NCBI GenBank assembly: GCA_946544695.1
Contig: CAMNMO010000190.1
Span: 1-5,850, forward strand
DNA: 5,850 nt
From: an uncultured Ruminococcus sp.
GTDB taxonomy: Bacteria; Bacillota; Clostridia; Oscillospirales; Ruminococcaceae
Direction: 5' to 3'
The notes under the pieces were generated by a model. That model did no database searches. It saw nothing but the letters and a program-made list of their open reading frames with translations, and was not told where the DNA came from. Every line of letters starts with the position of its first letter. Within the stretch, counting starts at the first letter, position 1. Of this stretch, positions 1 to 5,700 are shown piece after piece. A program made the position numbers and the translations under genes.

Positions 1-921
1 CTCGGCAGGGTCGATATCTATATGAAGTATCTTTGTGGTCTTTTCCAGTGCAAGCGGAGTCTTGACAGCACGGTCGCCCACCCTTGCGCCCACAAGGAAC
101 AGGGTGTCGCAGGCATTGACAGCATAGTTTGCTAACTTTGTGCCGTGTGTACCTATCATGCCCACATACAGCGGGTTGTCATCTGAGAACACAGATATTC
201 CCATCATGGTGGTGATAACGGGTATGTTCAGTTTGTCCGAAAGCTGTACGACTTCCTTCTGTGCATTTGATGCGAACACGCCGCCGCCTATGCAGATAAG
301 GGGCTTTTCGGCAGTGCGCAGTGCTTCGGTCACACGCTTTACCTGCAATGCGTTGCCCTTGCCTGTGGGCTTATAGCTGCGTATATCGCACTCTTTGGGG
401 TACTTGAAATCAACTGTCATTTTCTGGACGTCCATAGGCACATCTATCAGCACAGGACCGGGTCTGCCCGTGCCTGCGATGTAGAATGCTTCCTTGAACA
501 CCCTGCCGACGTCAGTGGGGTCTTTCAGCAGGTAGCTGTGCTTTACGAAGGGTTCAGCTGCACCTGTAACATCAGCTTCCTGAAAAACATCGGAACCTAT
601 CTGGTCGGTATTTACCTGACCTGTTATGCACACTATCGGTATGGAATCCGCATAAGCGGTCGCAATGGCAGTTATCAGGTTGACCGCACCCGGTCCCGAA
701 GTTGCTATGCATACCGCAGGCTTGCCCGATATCCTGGCATAGCCGCTTGCAGCATGACCGCCGTTTGCCTCATGCCTGACAAGTACGTGCTTTATCTCTT
801 TTTCAGCGTCAAGCAAAGCATCATAAAAAGGGCAGATAGCCGCACCCGGATAACCGTAGACGACTTTTATCTCCTCCGCCTTCAAGCATTCTACCATAGC
901 CTGACTGACTGTCATTTTCAT
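1..921 (-). CDS. ilvB: Acetolactate synthase large subunit (acetohydroxyacid synthase), N-terminal 307 residues, truncated by window edge
   Basis: This is a thiamine-diphosphate enzyme that joins two pyruvates to acetolactate, or pyruvate and 2-oxobutyrate to acetohydroxybutyrate. That is the first common step of valine, leucine and isoleucine synthesis in the cytoplasm. The frame is open from ATG at 921 to the window edge, so about half of a usual ~550-600 residue protein is present. Visible family marks are GYPGAAICPFYDAL (23-36), the catalytic Glu51 in VRHEANGGHAASGYAR, ATSGPGAVNLITAIA (73-87), the AHAS-type ITGQV...GSDVFQEAD (99-117) and RPGPVLIDVP (153-162). The central nucleotide-binding domain then begins (IGGGVFAS and onward). 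The residue after the catalytic Glu is Ala where Gln is usual, a mild oddity. The start is set by AGGAGG at 931-936, 9 nt upstream; the in-frame ATG two codons later is too far from it. The gene has its own promoter. No ilvN small subunit is seen; it may lie beyond the window. Other TPP enzymes of the family are less likely because of the FQEAD motif. Confidence 0.93.
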   Translation of the reverse strand, partial: MKMTVSQAMVECLKAEEIKVVYGYPGAAICPFYDALLDAEKEIKHVLVRHEANGGHAASGYARISGKPAVCIATSGPGAVNLITAIATAYADSIPIVCITGQVNTDQIGSDVFQEADVTGAAEPFVKHSYLLKDPTDVGRVFKEAFYIAGTGRPGPVLIDVPMDVQKMTVDFKYPKECDIRSYKPTGKGNALQVKRVTEALRTAEKPLICIGGGVFASNAQKEVVQLSDKLNIPVITTMMGISVFSDDNPLYVGMIGTHGTKLANYAVNACDTLFLVGARVGDRAVKTPLALEKTTKILHIDIDPAE

Positions 922-930
922 ATCATACGA

Positions 931-936
931 CCTCCT
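931..936 (-). promoter_or_regulatory. Ribosome binding site of ilvB
   Basis: The minus strand reads AGGAGG, fully complementary to the 16S rRNA end, 9 nt before the ATG at 921. It selects that ATG over the in-frame ATG at 915 and over an out-of-frame ATG at 926 that meets TGA after two codons. Confidence 0.85.
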
Positions 937-1006
937 CGGTGAGAATCCTGTTTATGTCGTCTGTCCTCAGTCATACATCGAACAGCCCAACATAAAAATT
1001 TATATA

Positions 1007-1035
1007 ATTATATCATATTTCCCCATATTAGTCAA
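1007..1035 (-). promoter_or_regulatory. Sigma-70/SigA-type promoter of ilvB
   Basis: On the minus strand TTGACT (1030-1035) is followed by exactly 17 nt and TATAAT (1007-1012). TGA immediately precedes the -10 box, giving an extended -10. This is near-perfect consensus. Transcription should begin near position 1000, giving a leader of about 78 nt before the ilvB ATG at 921. The promoter sits directly after the terminator of the upstream gene, so ilvB is an independent transcription unit. Confidence 0.85.
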
Positions 1036-1040
1036 CCCTA

Positions 1041-1072
1041 AACAACTAAAAGGGAGCGGTCGCCCGCTCCCT
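1041..1072 (-). terminator. Rho-independent terminator after the second M23 gene
   Basis: A perfect 9-bp GC-rich stem (1064-1072 paired with 1051-1059, reading AGGGAGCGG in one arm) closes a 4-nt loop. On the minus strand it is followed by the T-rich run TTTAGTTGTT. It begins about 22 nt after the stop codon of the 632-residue M23 protein and lies just upstream of the ilvB -35 box, separating the two transcription units. Confidence 0.85.
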
Positions 1073-1094
1073 CTCGTCACTTATACAGGGTATT

Positions 1095-2993
1095 CTACTC
1101 GTCTTTTTTATCCTCGTCGTCATCTTCCGACTTTGGTGTTTCCTCGACCTTAATGGTCTCGTTCTTTGCATCGGGGTCGGTCTCGGTGACTATTAGGACA
1201 TCTTCGTCGGTATCACTGCTTCTTGATATCTCGGGCATCTCGCCGTCACTTACATCAACGTTGACATCAACGTAATAAGCGGGGTTCAGGATAGCGCCCT
1301 GATAGCGTATCTCCAGATGCAGGTGGTCGCCCGTGGAATATCCTGTCGAGCCCATCAGTCCGATGATATCGCCCTGCTTCACCTTATCGCCCGGTTCTAC
1401 CAGCACCTCGGACAGGTGTCCGTAAAGGGTGATAAAATCATTGCCGTGGTCGATCATAACGAAATTGCCGTAGCCGCTGCCGCAGTTGCAGGATTCATAC
1501 TTGCCGTAGTCGTGTGTGCAGGTGGTATTTGTCTGGATGACAGTACCCGCATCGCATGCGTGTATGGAATAACCGTGTGCGCCGCCGATATCTAGACCCG
1601 TGTGGTAGGTGCCCCATCTGGGTCCCACGCCCGAATTTACCACGTAGCACTGGGGTACAGGCCATGCGAAAACATAAGTCGGTTCTTCGTCGGATATCTC
1701 CTCATCGTTCCTGATACGCTCACGGATCTCCTCATGGAGCTCCTCAAGCTTTGCATCAGCCAGCGCCATATTTGCAGCCACTTCTTCATCAAAGCTGACC
1801 TCGCCGCTGGGCTGTTTCAGTATACTGCTGAGACCCTCCGCAGCCTTGCGCTTTTCAAGGTTGAACTGTTCTTCCTGCTCTTTCAGCTTTTTCTGCTTTT
1901 CCTCCAGCAGCACCCTTGCCTGTGCAGAGGAGTTATATATCTCGTCCAGCTTGGCTTTCTTGGCATCGAACATTTCATACTGCTTATCGAGCTCAGCCTG
2001 CTGTGCATCGAGGTTAGCCTGCTTTATCTCGAACTTCTCCTGAAGCCCGTACAGCTCGTCGATGATATTATCATCATGCTCAGCCACACGTTTTATCAGC
2101 TCCATGCGCATAAGTATGTCATAGAAGCTGTCAGATTCCAGCAGCACAGTGGTATACGAATCCGAACCTGACAGATACAATGCTCTCAGGCGTTTTTTCA
2201 GCCTTTCCGTGCCGTCCTCTATCTGACCCTCTATCCTTTCAAGCTCACGCTTGTTGCTGCCTACCTGAACTTCCAGTATGGTCATGGACTTATTAAGTAT
2301 CAGCAGCTCATTGTCCAGTTCTTCGGTGCGCTTCTTGATGCTTTTGAGCATCTTCTCCTCTTCACGGATAGCAGTATCCGCATCGGATATCTCCACCTTC
2401 AGCTCAGACTGTTTGCCTATGATATCCCTCAGTGCTTCGGCATATCCCGAGATATCGGTGCCGCTCAGCGGGTTATACACATCATCGGGCGATGTGGGGT
2501 TCTCGTTGTCCTCAGCCGTGCTGTCTGTGGTATTTGCAGTATCTGTGTTGTTTTCGGTCTCGGGGGACGCACCCGCATTCGGGTCAGTCCACTGGGTGGT
2601 GACGTCTGTATTCTGACCGCTCCAGTCAGTCTGACCTGCATTGGGGTCAGTCCAGGTTTGGCTTGGGTCTGTCCAGGTCTGGTTCGGGTCAGTCCATGTC
2701 TGGTTCGGGTCAGTCCAGGTCTGATTCGGGTCAGTCCAGTCTGTCGCCCCCGAACCGTCATAGCTGCCGTCGTAGCCTGTATCATAGCCGCTGTCATAAC
2801 CTGTATCATATCCGCCGTCATAACCGCTGCCATCATAGAAGGTATCATCATACCCCGCATAGTCATAGCCATAGCCGCCGTCATAGTCAGCCTTAGCCTC
2901 AGTGGCATCTATCTGACTGCTGACCGCAGTGAAGGTTATACACACTGCCGCTGACAGCGACAATAATTTTGTGAAGCCTTTACGCTTATTCAT
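1095..2993 (-). CDS. Secreted coiled-coil M23 peptidase with Tyr/Asp/Gly and WTDPNQT repeats (EnvC/PcsB-like putative FtsEX partner, paralog 2)
   Basis: This is a predicted cell-wall endopeptidase of 632 residues acting outside the membrane. Residues 1-35 form a signal peptide (basic MNKRK, hydrophobic LLSLSAAVCITFTAV, likely cleavage after AKA35). Residues 36-82 are rich in Tyr, Asp and Gly. Residues 86-120 carry five WTDPNQT-like heptads. A Thr/Asn/Glu linker follows to about 170. Residues 185-390 form a long coiled coil containing a PcsB/EnvC-like stretch (264-308, with RLRALYLSGSDSY and MELIKRVAEHDD). The M23 LytM domain spans about 440-575 and has all expected metal and catalytic residues: H464 and D468 (HTGLD), H526 (YGH), H557 and H559 (HLH). 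An insert within it carries C492, H494, C502 and C504. A 57-residue acidic tail (575-632) ends the protein. The gene follows its paralog by 35 nt with an AAAGGAGA ribosome site 6 nt before ATG, and probably shares its transcript. By family analogy it cleaves peptide crosslinks during division or growth under FtsEX control. The exact substrate and FtsX binding are inferred. Confidence 0.88.
   Translation of the reverse strand: MNKRKGFTKLLSLSAAVCITFTAVSSQIDATEAKADYDGGYGYDYAGYDDTFYDGSGYDGGYDTGYDSGYDTGYDGSYDGSGATDWTDPNQTWTDPNQTWTDPNQTWTDPSQTWTDPNAGQTDWSGQNTDVTTQWTDPNAGASPETENNTDTANTTDSTAEDNENPTSPDDVYNPLSGTDISGYAEALRDIIGKQSELKVEISDADTAIREEEKMLKSIKKRTEELDNELLILNKSMTILEVQVGSNKRELERIEGQIEDGTERLKKRLRALYLSGSDSYTTVLLESDSFYDILMRMELIKRVAEHDDNIIDELYGLQEKFEIKQANLDAQQAELDKQYEMFDAKKAKLDEIYNSSAQARVLLEEKQKKLKEQEEQFNLEKRKAAEGLSSILKQPSGEVSFDEEVAANMALADAKLEELHEEIRERIRNDEEISDEEPTYVFAWPVPQCYVVNSGVGPRWGTYHTGLDIGGAHGYSIHACDAGTVIQTNTTCTHDYGKYESCNCGSGYGNFVMIDHGNDFITLYGHLSEVLVEPGDKVKQGDIIGLMGSTGYSTGDHLHLEIRYQGAILNPAYYVDVNVDVSDGEMPEISRSSDTDEDVLIVTETDPDAKNETIKVEETPKSEDDDEDKKDE
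2634..2738 (-). repeat. Five tandem 21-bp units encoding WTDPNQT heptads
   Basis: Five in-frame 21-bp units encode residues 86-120. The units read WTDPNQT three times, then WTDPSQT and WTDPNAG. The first three differ by only one or two synonymous bases each, which points to recent expansion. Looser copies (DWSGQ at 123-127 and WTDPNAG at 135-141) follow. Because the unit is a multiple of three, copy number could change without breaking the frame. Confidence 0.9.
2748..2888 (-). repeat. Tyr/Asp/Gly-rich low-complexity segment with 12-bp GYDT/GYDS repeats
   Basis: Codons 36-82 encode twelve tyrosines between residues 37 and 78, nearly all in G-Y-D contexts. From residue 57 to 80 the spacing becomes a regular four-residue GYD[TSG] pattern, encoded by degenerate 12-bp units. 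The segment lies immediately after the predicted signal-peptide cleavage site, so it would form the mature N-terminus. Confidence 0.85.
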
Positions 2994-2998
2994 TATAC

Positions 2999-3014
2999 TC
3001 TCCTTTTATAAGGA
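2999..3014 (-). promoter_or_regulatory. Ribosome binding site of the second M23 gene, within a small palindrome
   Basis: The minus strand reads AAAGGAGA, with GGAG 6 nt before the ATG at 2993. The same bases are the 3' arm of a short hairpin: TCCTT (3010-3014), loop ATAA (3006-3009), AAGGA (3001-3005). The pairing covers most of the Shine-Dalgarno. The site is certain; any effect of the 5-bp hairpin on translation is speculative. Confidence 0.6.
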
Positions 3015-3028
3015 AACATGGAAGATCA

Positions 3029-4627
3029 TCAGTACAATGGTGTGTAAGTCAGGAAGTCTATGGGGTCAATTTTTTCCTGAGTTGCAGCTATTATGACCTC
3101 AAAATGGGTGTGAGGTCCCGTCGAATGTCCTGTCGAGCCAACATATCCCAGCACCTGACCCTTTTCAACATGCTGCCCCACCGATACCACGATGTTGTTT
3201 GCATGGCCGTAAAGTGTCCAGTAGCCGCCGCTGTGCTCGATTATGCAGTATCTGCCGTAGTTGCCGCCGCAGCCGCAGCCGTAGTTCTTGCCGAAGTCAT
3301 GCGGGCAGTAATTCTTCACATCTATGACAGTGCCCTCGTCAGCCGCAACTATCTCGGCATTGTAGATATTGTTGTCATAGATATCGATACCACGATGGAA
3401 ACCTGTCAGCGAGCCTCCGTATCTGTATCCGAATCCGTAAGTGACCTGATAATGTCCGGGAACAGGCCAGGTGAATCTGGATTTCTCCACATAGCCGTTC
3501 TCACTGTTCTTGCTCAGGTTATCAGTGGGTTTATCAGGTGTCTGCGTGGTGGTCTGTGAACTGCTGCTGTCAGTCGTGTCGGCAGTGCTGTCATTTTCAG
3601 CAGCGGCAGCCTGTTCAGCAGCGAGCCTGTCAGCCTCTTCACGCTCCTCACGGCGCTTTTCAGCTTCCTGACGCTGAAGCTCGGCAGCCTTTTGCAGCCT
3701 TGCTTCTTCCTCTTCCTTTTTCCTGCGTTCCTCCTCCTGACGAGCCTTCTCCTCGTCAGCTTTCCTCTTTTCCTCATTCTTGATAGCCACACGTTCCATG
3801 TACAGCTCTTCCAGATGCTTTTCAAACTCGGCCTGTTCCTGTTCGATCATGGCAAGGTTGTTCTCGTAGATCTCCTTGCTCTTCTCCATCTCATCAAGAG
3901 CGGTCTCACTCTCCGAGAAAAGTATCATCAGTTTGTCACGCTGGTTCTCGTGTGCCTTTTTTTTGGTCTCAAGCTCAGCCTGCTTTGCTTCAAGGTCAGC
4001 CTTTTCAGCGTTGAGTTCTGCCTCATCAGCCTCATACTGATCCTTCAGCGTGATAAGATCATCTATCATCTTATCGTCATGCTCAGCCACCCTCTTGACC
4101 AGTTCCATCTTCATCAGCATATCATAGAAATCGGTAGCGCCTATGATTATGTCCGAATAAGAATTGTTACCTGCCACATACATGGCTTTCAGTCTTTCCT
4201 TGAAATCACCGACGCCTTCCACTATCTGGTCATGCTTTTCATTGACCTGTATCTCCTTTTCGGCAATGGAAGTTTCAAGTGCCCTGATCTCGTCATTGGT
4301 CTCGGAAATGGAAGCGTTGAGCGCCATTACAGTCTGCTGGACCGTAACTATCTGCTCCTCGATAGCCTTCTTGTTTTCCTCCTCGGAGTCGATATCGTCC
4401 TTGGTCTCGGCTATCTTCTTATCCAGTTCTTCCTGCTTAGCGATCAGGTCCTCGATGCTGTCCTTAGCTTCACCGATGTTTTCCTGGTTCTCTTCAAGCT
4501 CAGCACTTTGTGCCTGTGCTTTGTCAGCTCTCATAACGCCGCTCTCAGCACCCGAAAAAACAGATGCACACATAAGCACCGCAAGGGTGCATGCAGCGAC
4601 TTTCTTAAAGCCTTTAAGCCTGTTCAT
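3029..4627 (-). CDS. Secreted coiled-coil M23 peptidase (EnvC/PcsB-like putative FtsEX partner, paralog 1)
   Basis: This is a predicted peptidoglycan endopeptidase of 532 residues, exported by a signal peptide (MNRLKGFKK basic region, hydrophobic core to about 25, likely cleavage after AQA39). Residues 42-280 form long coiled coils around a PcsB/EnvC-like stretch (146-190: RLKAMYVAGNNSY, MELVKRVAEHDD). Residues 281-345 are an unbroken Glu/Lys/Arg/Ala segment that may be a single alpha helix. A Ser/Thr linker (346-378) leads to the LytM domain (about 385-525), which opens with FTWPVPG. Its active site is complete: H411 and D415 (HRGID), H475 (YGH), H506 and H508 (HTH). An insert holds C441, H443, C451 and C453. 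The start is ATG with GGAGGA 8 nt upstream (4636-4641). It lies downstream of ftsEX but after a terminator, with a likely promoter of its own, and the paralog follows 35 nt later. EnvC, CwlO and PcsB are known outer partners of FtsEX; this role is inferred here from domain plan and position. The Cys at 20 is not in a proper lipobox. Confidence 0.9.
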   Translation of the reverse strand: MNRLKGFKKVAACTLAVLMCASVFSGAESGVMRADKAQAQSAELEENQENIGEAKDSIEDLIAKQEELDKKIAETKDDIDSEEENKKAIEEQIVTVQQTVMALNASISETNDEIRALETSIAEKEIQVNEKHDQIVEGVGDFKERLKAMYVAGNNSYSDIIIGATDFYDMLMKMELVKRVAEHDDKMIDDLITLKDQYEADEAELNAEKADLEAKQAELETKKKAHENQRDKLMILFSESETALDEMEKSKEIYENNLAMIEQEQAEFEKHLEELYMERVAIKNEEKRKADEEKARQEEERRKKEEEEARLQKAAELQRQEAEKRREEREEADRLAAEQAAAAENDSTADTTDSSSSQTTTQTPDKPTDNLSKNSENGYVEKSRFTWPVPGHYQVTYGFGYRYGGSLTGFHRGIDIYDNNIYNAEIVAADEGTVIDVKNYCPHDFGKNYGCGCGGNYGRYCIIEHSGGYWTLYGHANNIVVSVGQHVEKGQVLGYVGSTGHSTGPHTHFEVIIAATQEKIDPIDFLTYTPLY

Positions 4628-4635
4628 TATTAGAT

Positions 4636-4641
4636 TCCTCC
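4636..4641 (-). promoter_or_regulatory. Ribosome binding site of the first M23 gene
   Basis: The minus strand reads GGAGGA, 8 nt before the ATG at 4627. It fixes the start that yields an intact signal peptide. Confidence 0.8.
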
Positions 4642-4666
4642 GTCAGAACTGCGGCTCTGTCTATTT

Positions 4667-4694
4667 ATTATACCGCAGATTTTTTACACAATCA
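4667..4694 (-). promoter_or_regulatory. Likely promoter of the M23 gene pair
   Basis: On the minus strand there is a perfect TATAAT at 4667-4672. The best -35 candidate is TGATTG (4689-4694) at 16-nt spacing, a poor match to consensus. Transcription would start near 4660, leaving a leader of about 33 nt. The region lies between the ftsX terminator and the M23 start codon, where a promoter is expected. The weak -35 suggests an activator or only modest strength. Confidence 0.55.
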
Positions 4695-4730
4695 GTCGTT
4701 TTTTGCAGCCACGTCCTGCGCAGCTTCAAG

Positions 4731-4774
4731 TCAAACAAAAAGGCAGAAAACGATATATGCCCCGTCCCCTGCCT
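4731..4774 (-). terminator. Rho-independent terminator after ftsX
   Basis: On the minus strand a 12-bp stem (4763-4774 with 4741-4752; three G-U pairs in the middle, six Watson-Crick pairs AGGCAG/CTGCCT at the base) encloses a 10-nt loop. It is followed at once by TTTTGTTTGA. It begins about 20 nt after the ftsX stop codon. The G-U pairs and large loop make it weaker than the 1041-1072 terminator, so some read-through into the M23 genes is possible. Confidence 0.7.
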
Positions 4775-4794
4775 GTTGTTGTCAATATCGAGGC

Positions 4795-5700
4795 TCACAC
4801 CTTCAGGTGCTTGCCTGTGCTTATAGAAGTGCCCACTGCGCCGATGAAAGCGCCTGCTGCAAGATATGATACACTCACGGGGAACAGCAGCTCCTTGAAG
4901 GAGTAGAGCTTCTTCATGCCCATGATGACCCATATTACGGAATCATCACTGAAAATGTTATACACACCTTCGTAAGCGAACTTGGTCATCAGCAGTGCAC
5001 CTGCTGCGGCGATAACGCCGACGATCATGCCCTCCACGAAGAAAGGTATCCTGATAAACGCATTTGTCGCACCAACGTACTTCATTATGTTTATTTCTTT
5101 ACGTCTTGCGAAAACGCTTGCTCTCGTTGTATTCGAGATGATAACAAGGCTTACCACCACGAGGGCTGCCACAACTGCGGTCGCCAGAATGGTGAATATC
5201 CTTCTGATGCTGATGAGCACATCTGCAAAGGTAGTGGGTGACTGGGTCGATTCAACGAAATCCAGTGTCTCTATCTGTGCGGTCGTCTCGCTCATCACTT
5301 CTATATCCTTTACAGTCAGTCTGTAAGTATCGGGCAGAGGGTTCTCGTCTGCGTACTTGAAGAACGCACGCTCCTCCTCGGTCATGCTCTGGAGCATGCC
5401 TTCCCAGGCTTCTTCCTTGCTGTAAAGCTCGATGGAATTAACATTGGGTATAGCCTGAAGATGCTTTTCAAGCTCTGCCTCATTTTCTTTGGTGGCATTA
5501 TCACTTATGACCACCACGACCTCGCTCTTATCCTCGATGCCGCTGATGATCCTTGTGAGGTTGATAGCTGTCAGGCTGGCAAGTCCTACCATCAGCAGGC
5601 TGACCAGAAGTATGCAGAAGGACGCAAATGTCATCATCCTGTTCTTCCAGATACCTGTTATGCCCTGATGCACCAGATAACGAAAACTACTGATCTTCAC
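4795..5700 (-). CDS. ftsX: Cell-division ABC transporter-like membrane protein FtsX
   Basis: This is the integral membrane half of FtsEX, which converts ATP hydrolysis by FtsE into activation of peptidoglycan hydrolases outside the cell. The 301-residue length is usual for Gram-positive FtsX. It has a cytoplasmic N-terminus, then a first helix at about 23-47 (FASFCILLVSLLMVGLA). A large extracellular loop (about 48-163) follows and contains NPLPDTYRLTVKD, the family's loop signature. Helices 2-4 lie near 168-190, 220-239 and 272-292. RRKEINIMKYVGA then FIRIPFFVEG (about 199-224) is the characteristic FtsX segment. I place the start at GTG 5700 because GGGAGG (5709-5714) lies 8 nt upstream. 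A longer frame beginning at GTG 5709 would overlap that ribosome site and is unlikely. The gene overlaps the end of ftsE by 14 nt, so the two are translationally coupled. The extracellular loop is the expected docking site for the coiled-coil M23 proteins encoded next. Confidence 0.95.
   Translation of the reverse strand: MKISSFRYLVHQGITGIWKNRMMTFASFCILLVSLLMVGLASLTAINLTRIISGIEDKSEVVVVISDNATKENEAELEKHLQAIPNVNSIELYSKEEAWEGMLQSMTEEERAFFKYADENPLPDTYRLTVKDIEVMSETTAQIETLDFVESTQSPTTFADVLISIRRIFTILATAVVAALVVVSLVIISNTTRASVFARRKEINIMKYVGATNAFIRIPFFVEGMIVGVIAAAGALLMTKFAYEGVYNIFSDDSVIWVIMGMKKLYSFKELLFPVSVSYLAAGAFIGAVGTSISTGKHLKV

Noticed and set aside
967..993. Eight-codon frame (MLGCSMYD) in the ilvB leader as an attenuation peptide
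   Set aside because: It has only one branched-chain codon, no ribosome site, and no terminator hairpin after it.
1602..2171. 189-codon plus-strand frame
   Set aside because: Antisense shadow of the coiled-coil and M23 region on the minus strand, with no recognisable motif.
2634..2888. CRISPR-like array because of the regular short repeats
   Set aside because: The repeats are contiguous, 12 or 21 bp, have no unique spacers, and are in frame within a coding sequence.
2465..2908. 147-codon minus-strand frame rich in Met, Thr and Arg overlapping the repeat region
   Set aside because: It is an out-of-frame reading of the Tyr/Asp/Gly and WTDPNQT repeats of the M23 gene, whose product has a clear signal peptide and domain.
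4568..4570. Cys20 in the signal peptide of the 532-residue protein as a lipoprotein anchor
   Set aside because: Met precedes the Cys where Gly, Ala or Ser is needed, and an ordinary cleavage site (AQA39) lies downstream. Cys18 of the paralog fails in the same way (Val precedes it).
3692..4633. Long 313-codon plus-strand open frame rich in Leu and Phe, resembling a membrane protein
   Set aside because: It lies fully antisense to the coiled-coil region of the M23 gene. Glu/Lys-rich codons read backwards give Leu/Phe-rich frames with few stops. No ribosome site or family motif is visible.
4661..4933. 90-codon minus-strand frame spanning the ftsX end and the intergenic region
   Set aside because: It overlaps ftsX in another frame and runs through the terminator and the -10 box of the M23 promoter, so it is not a gene.
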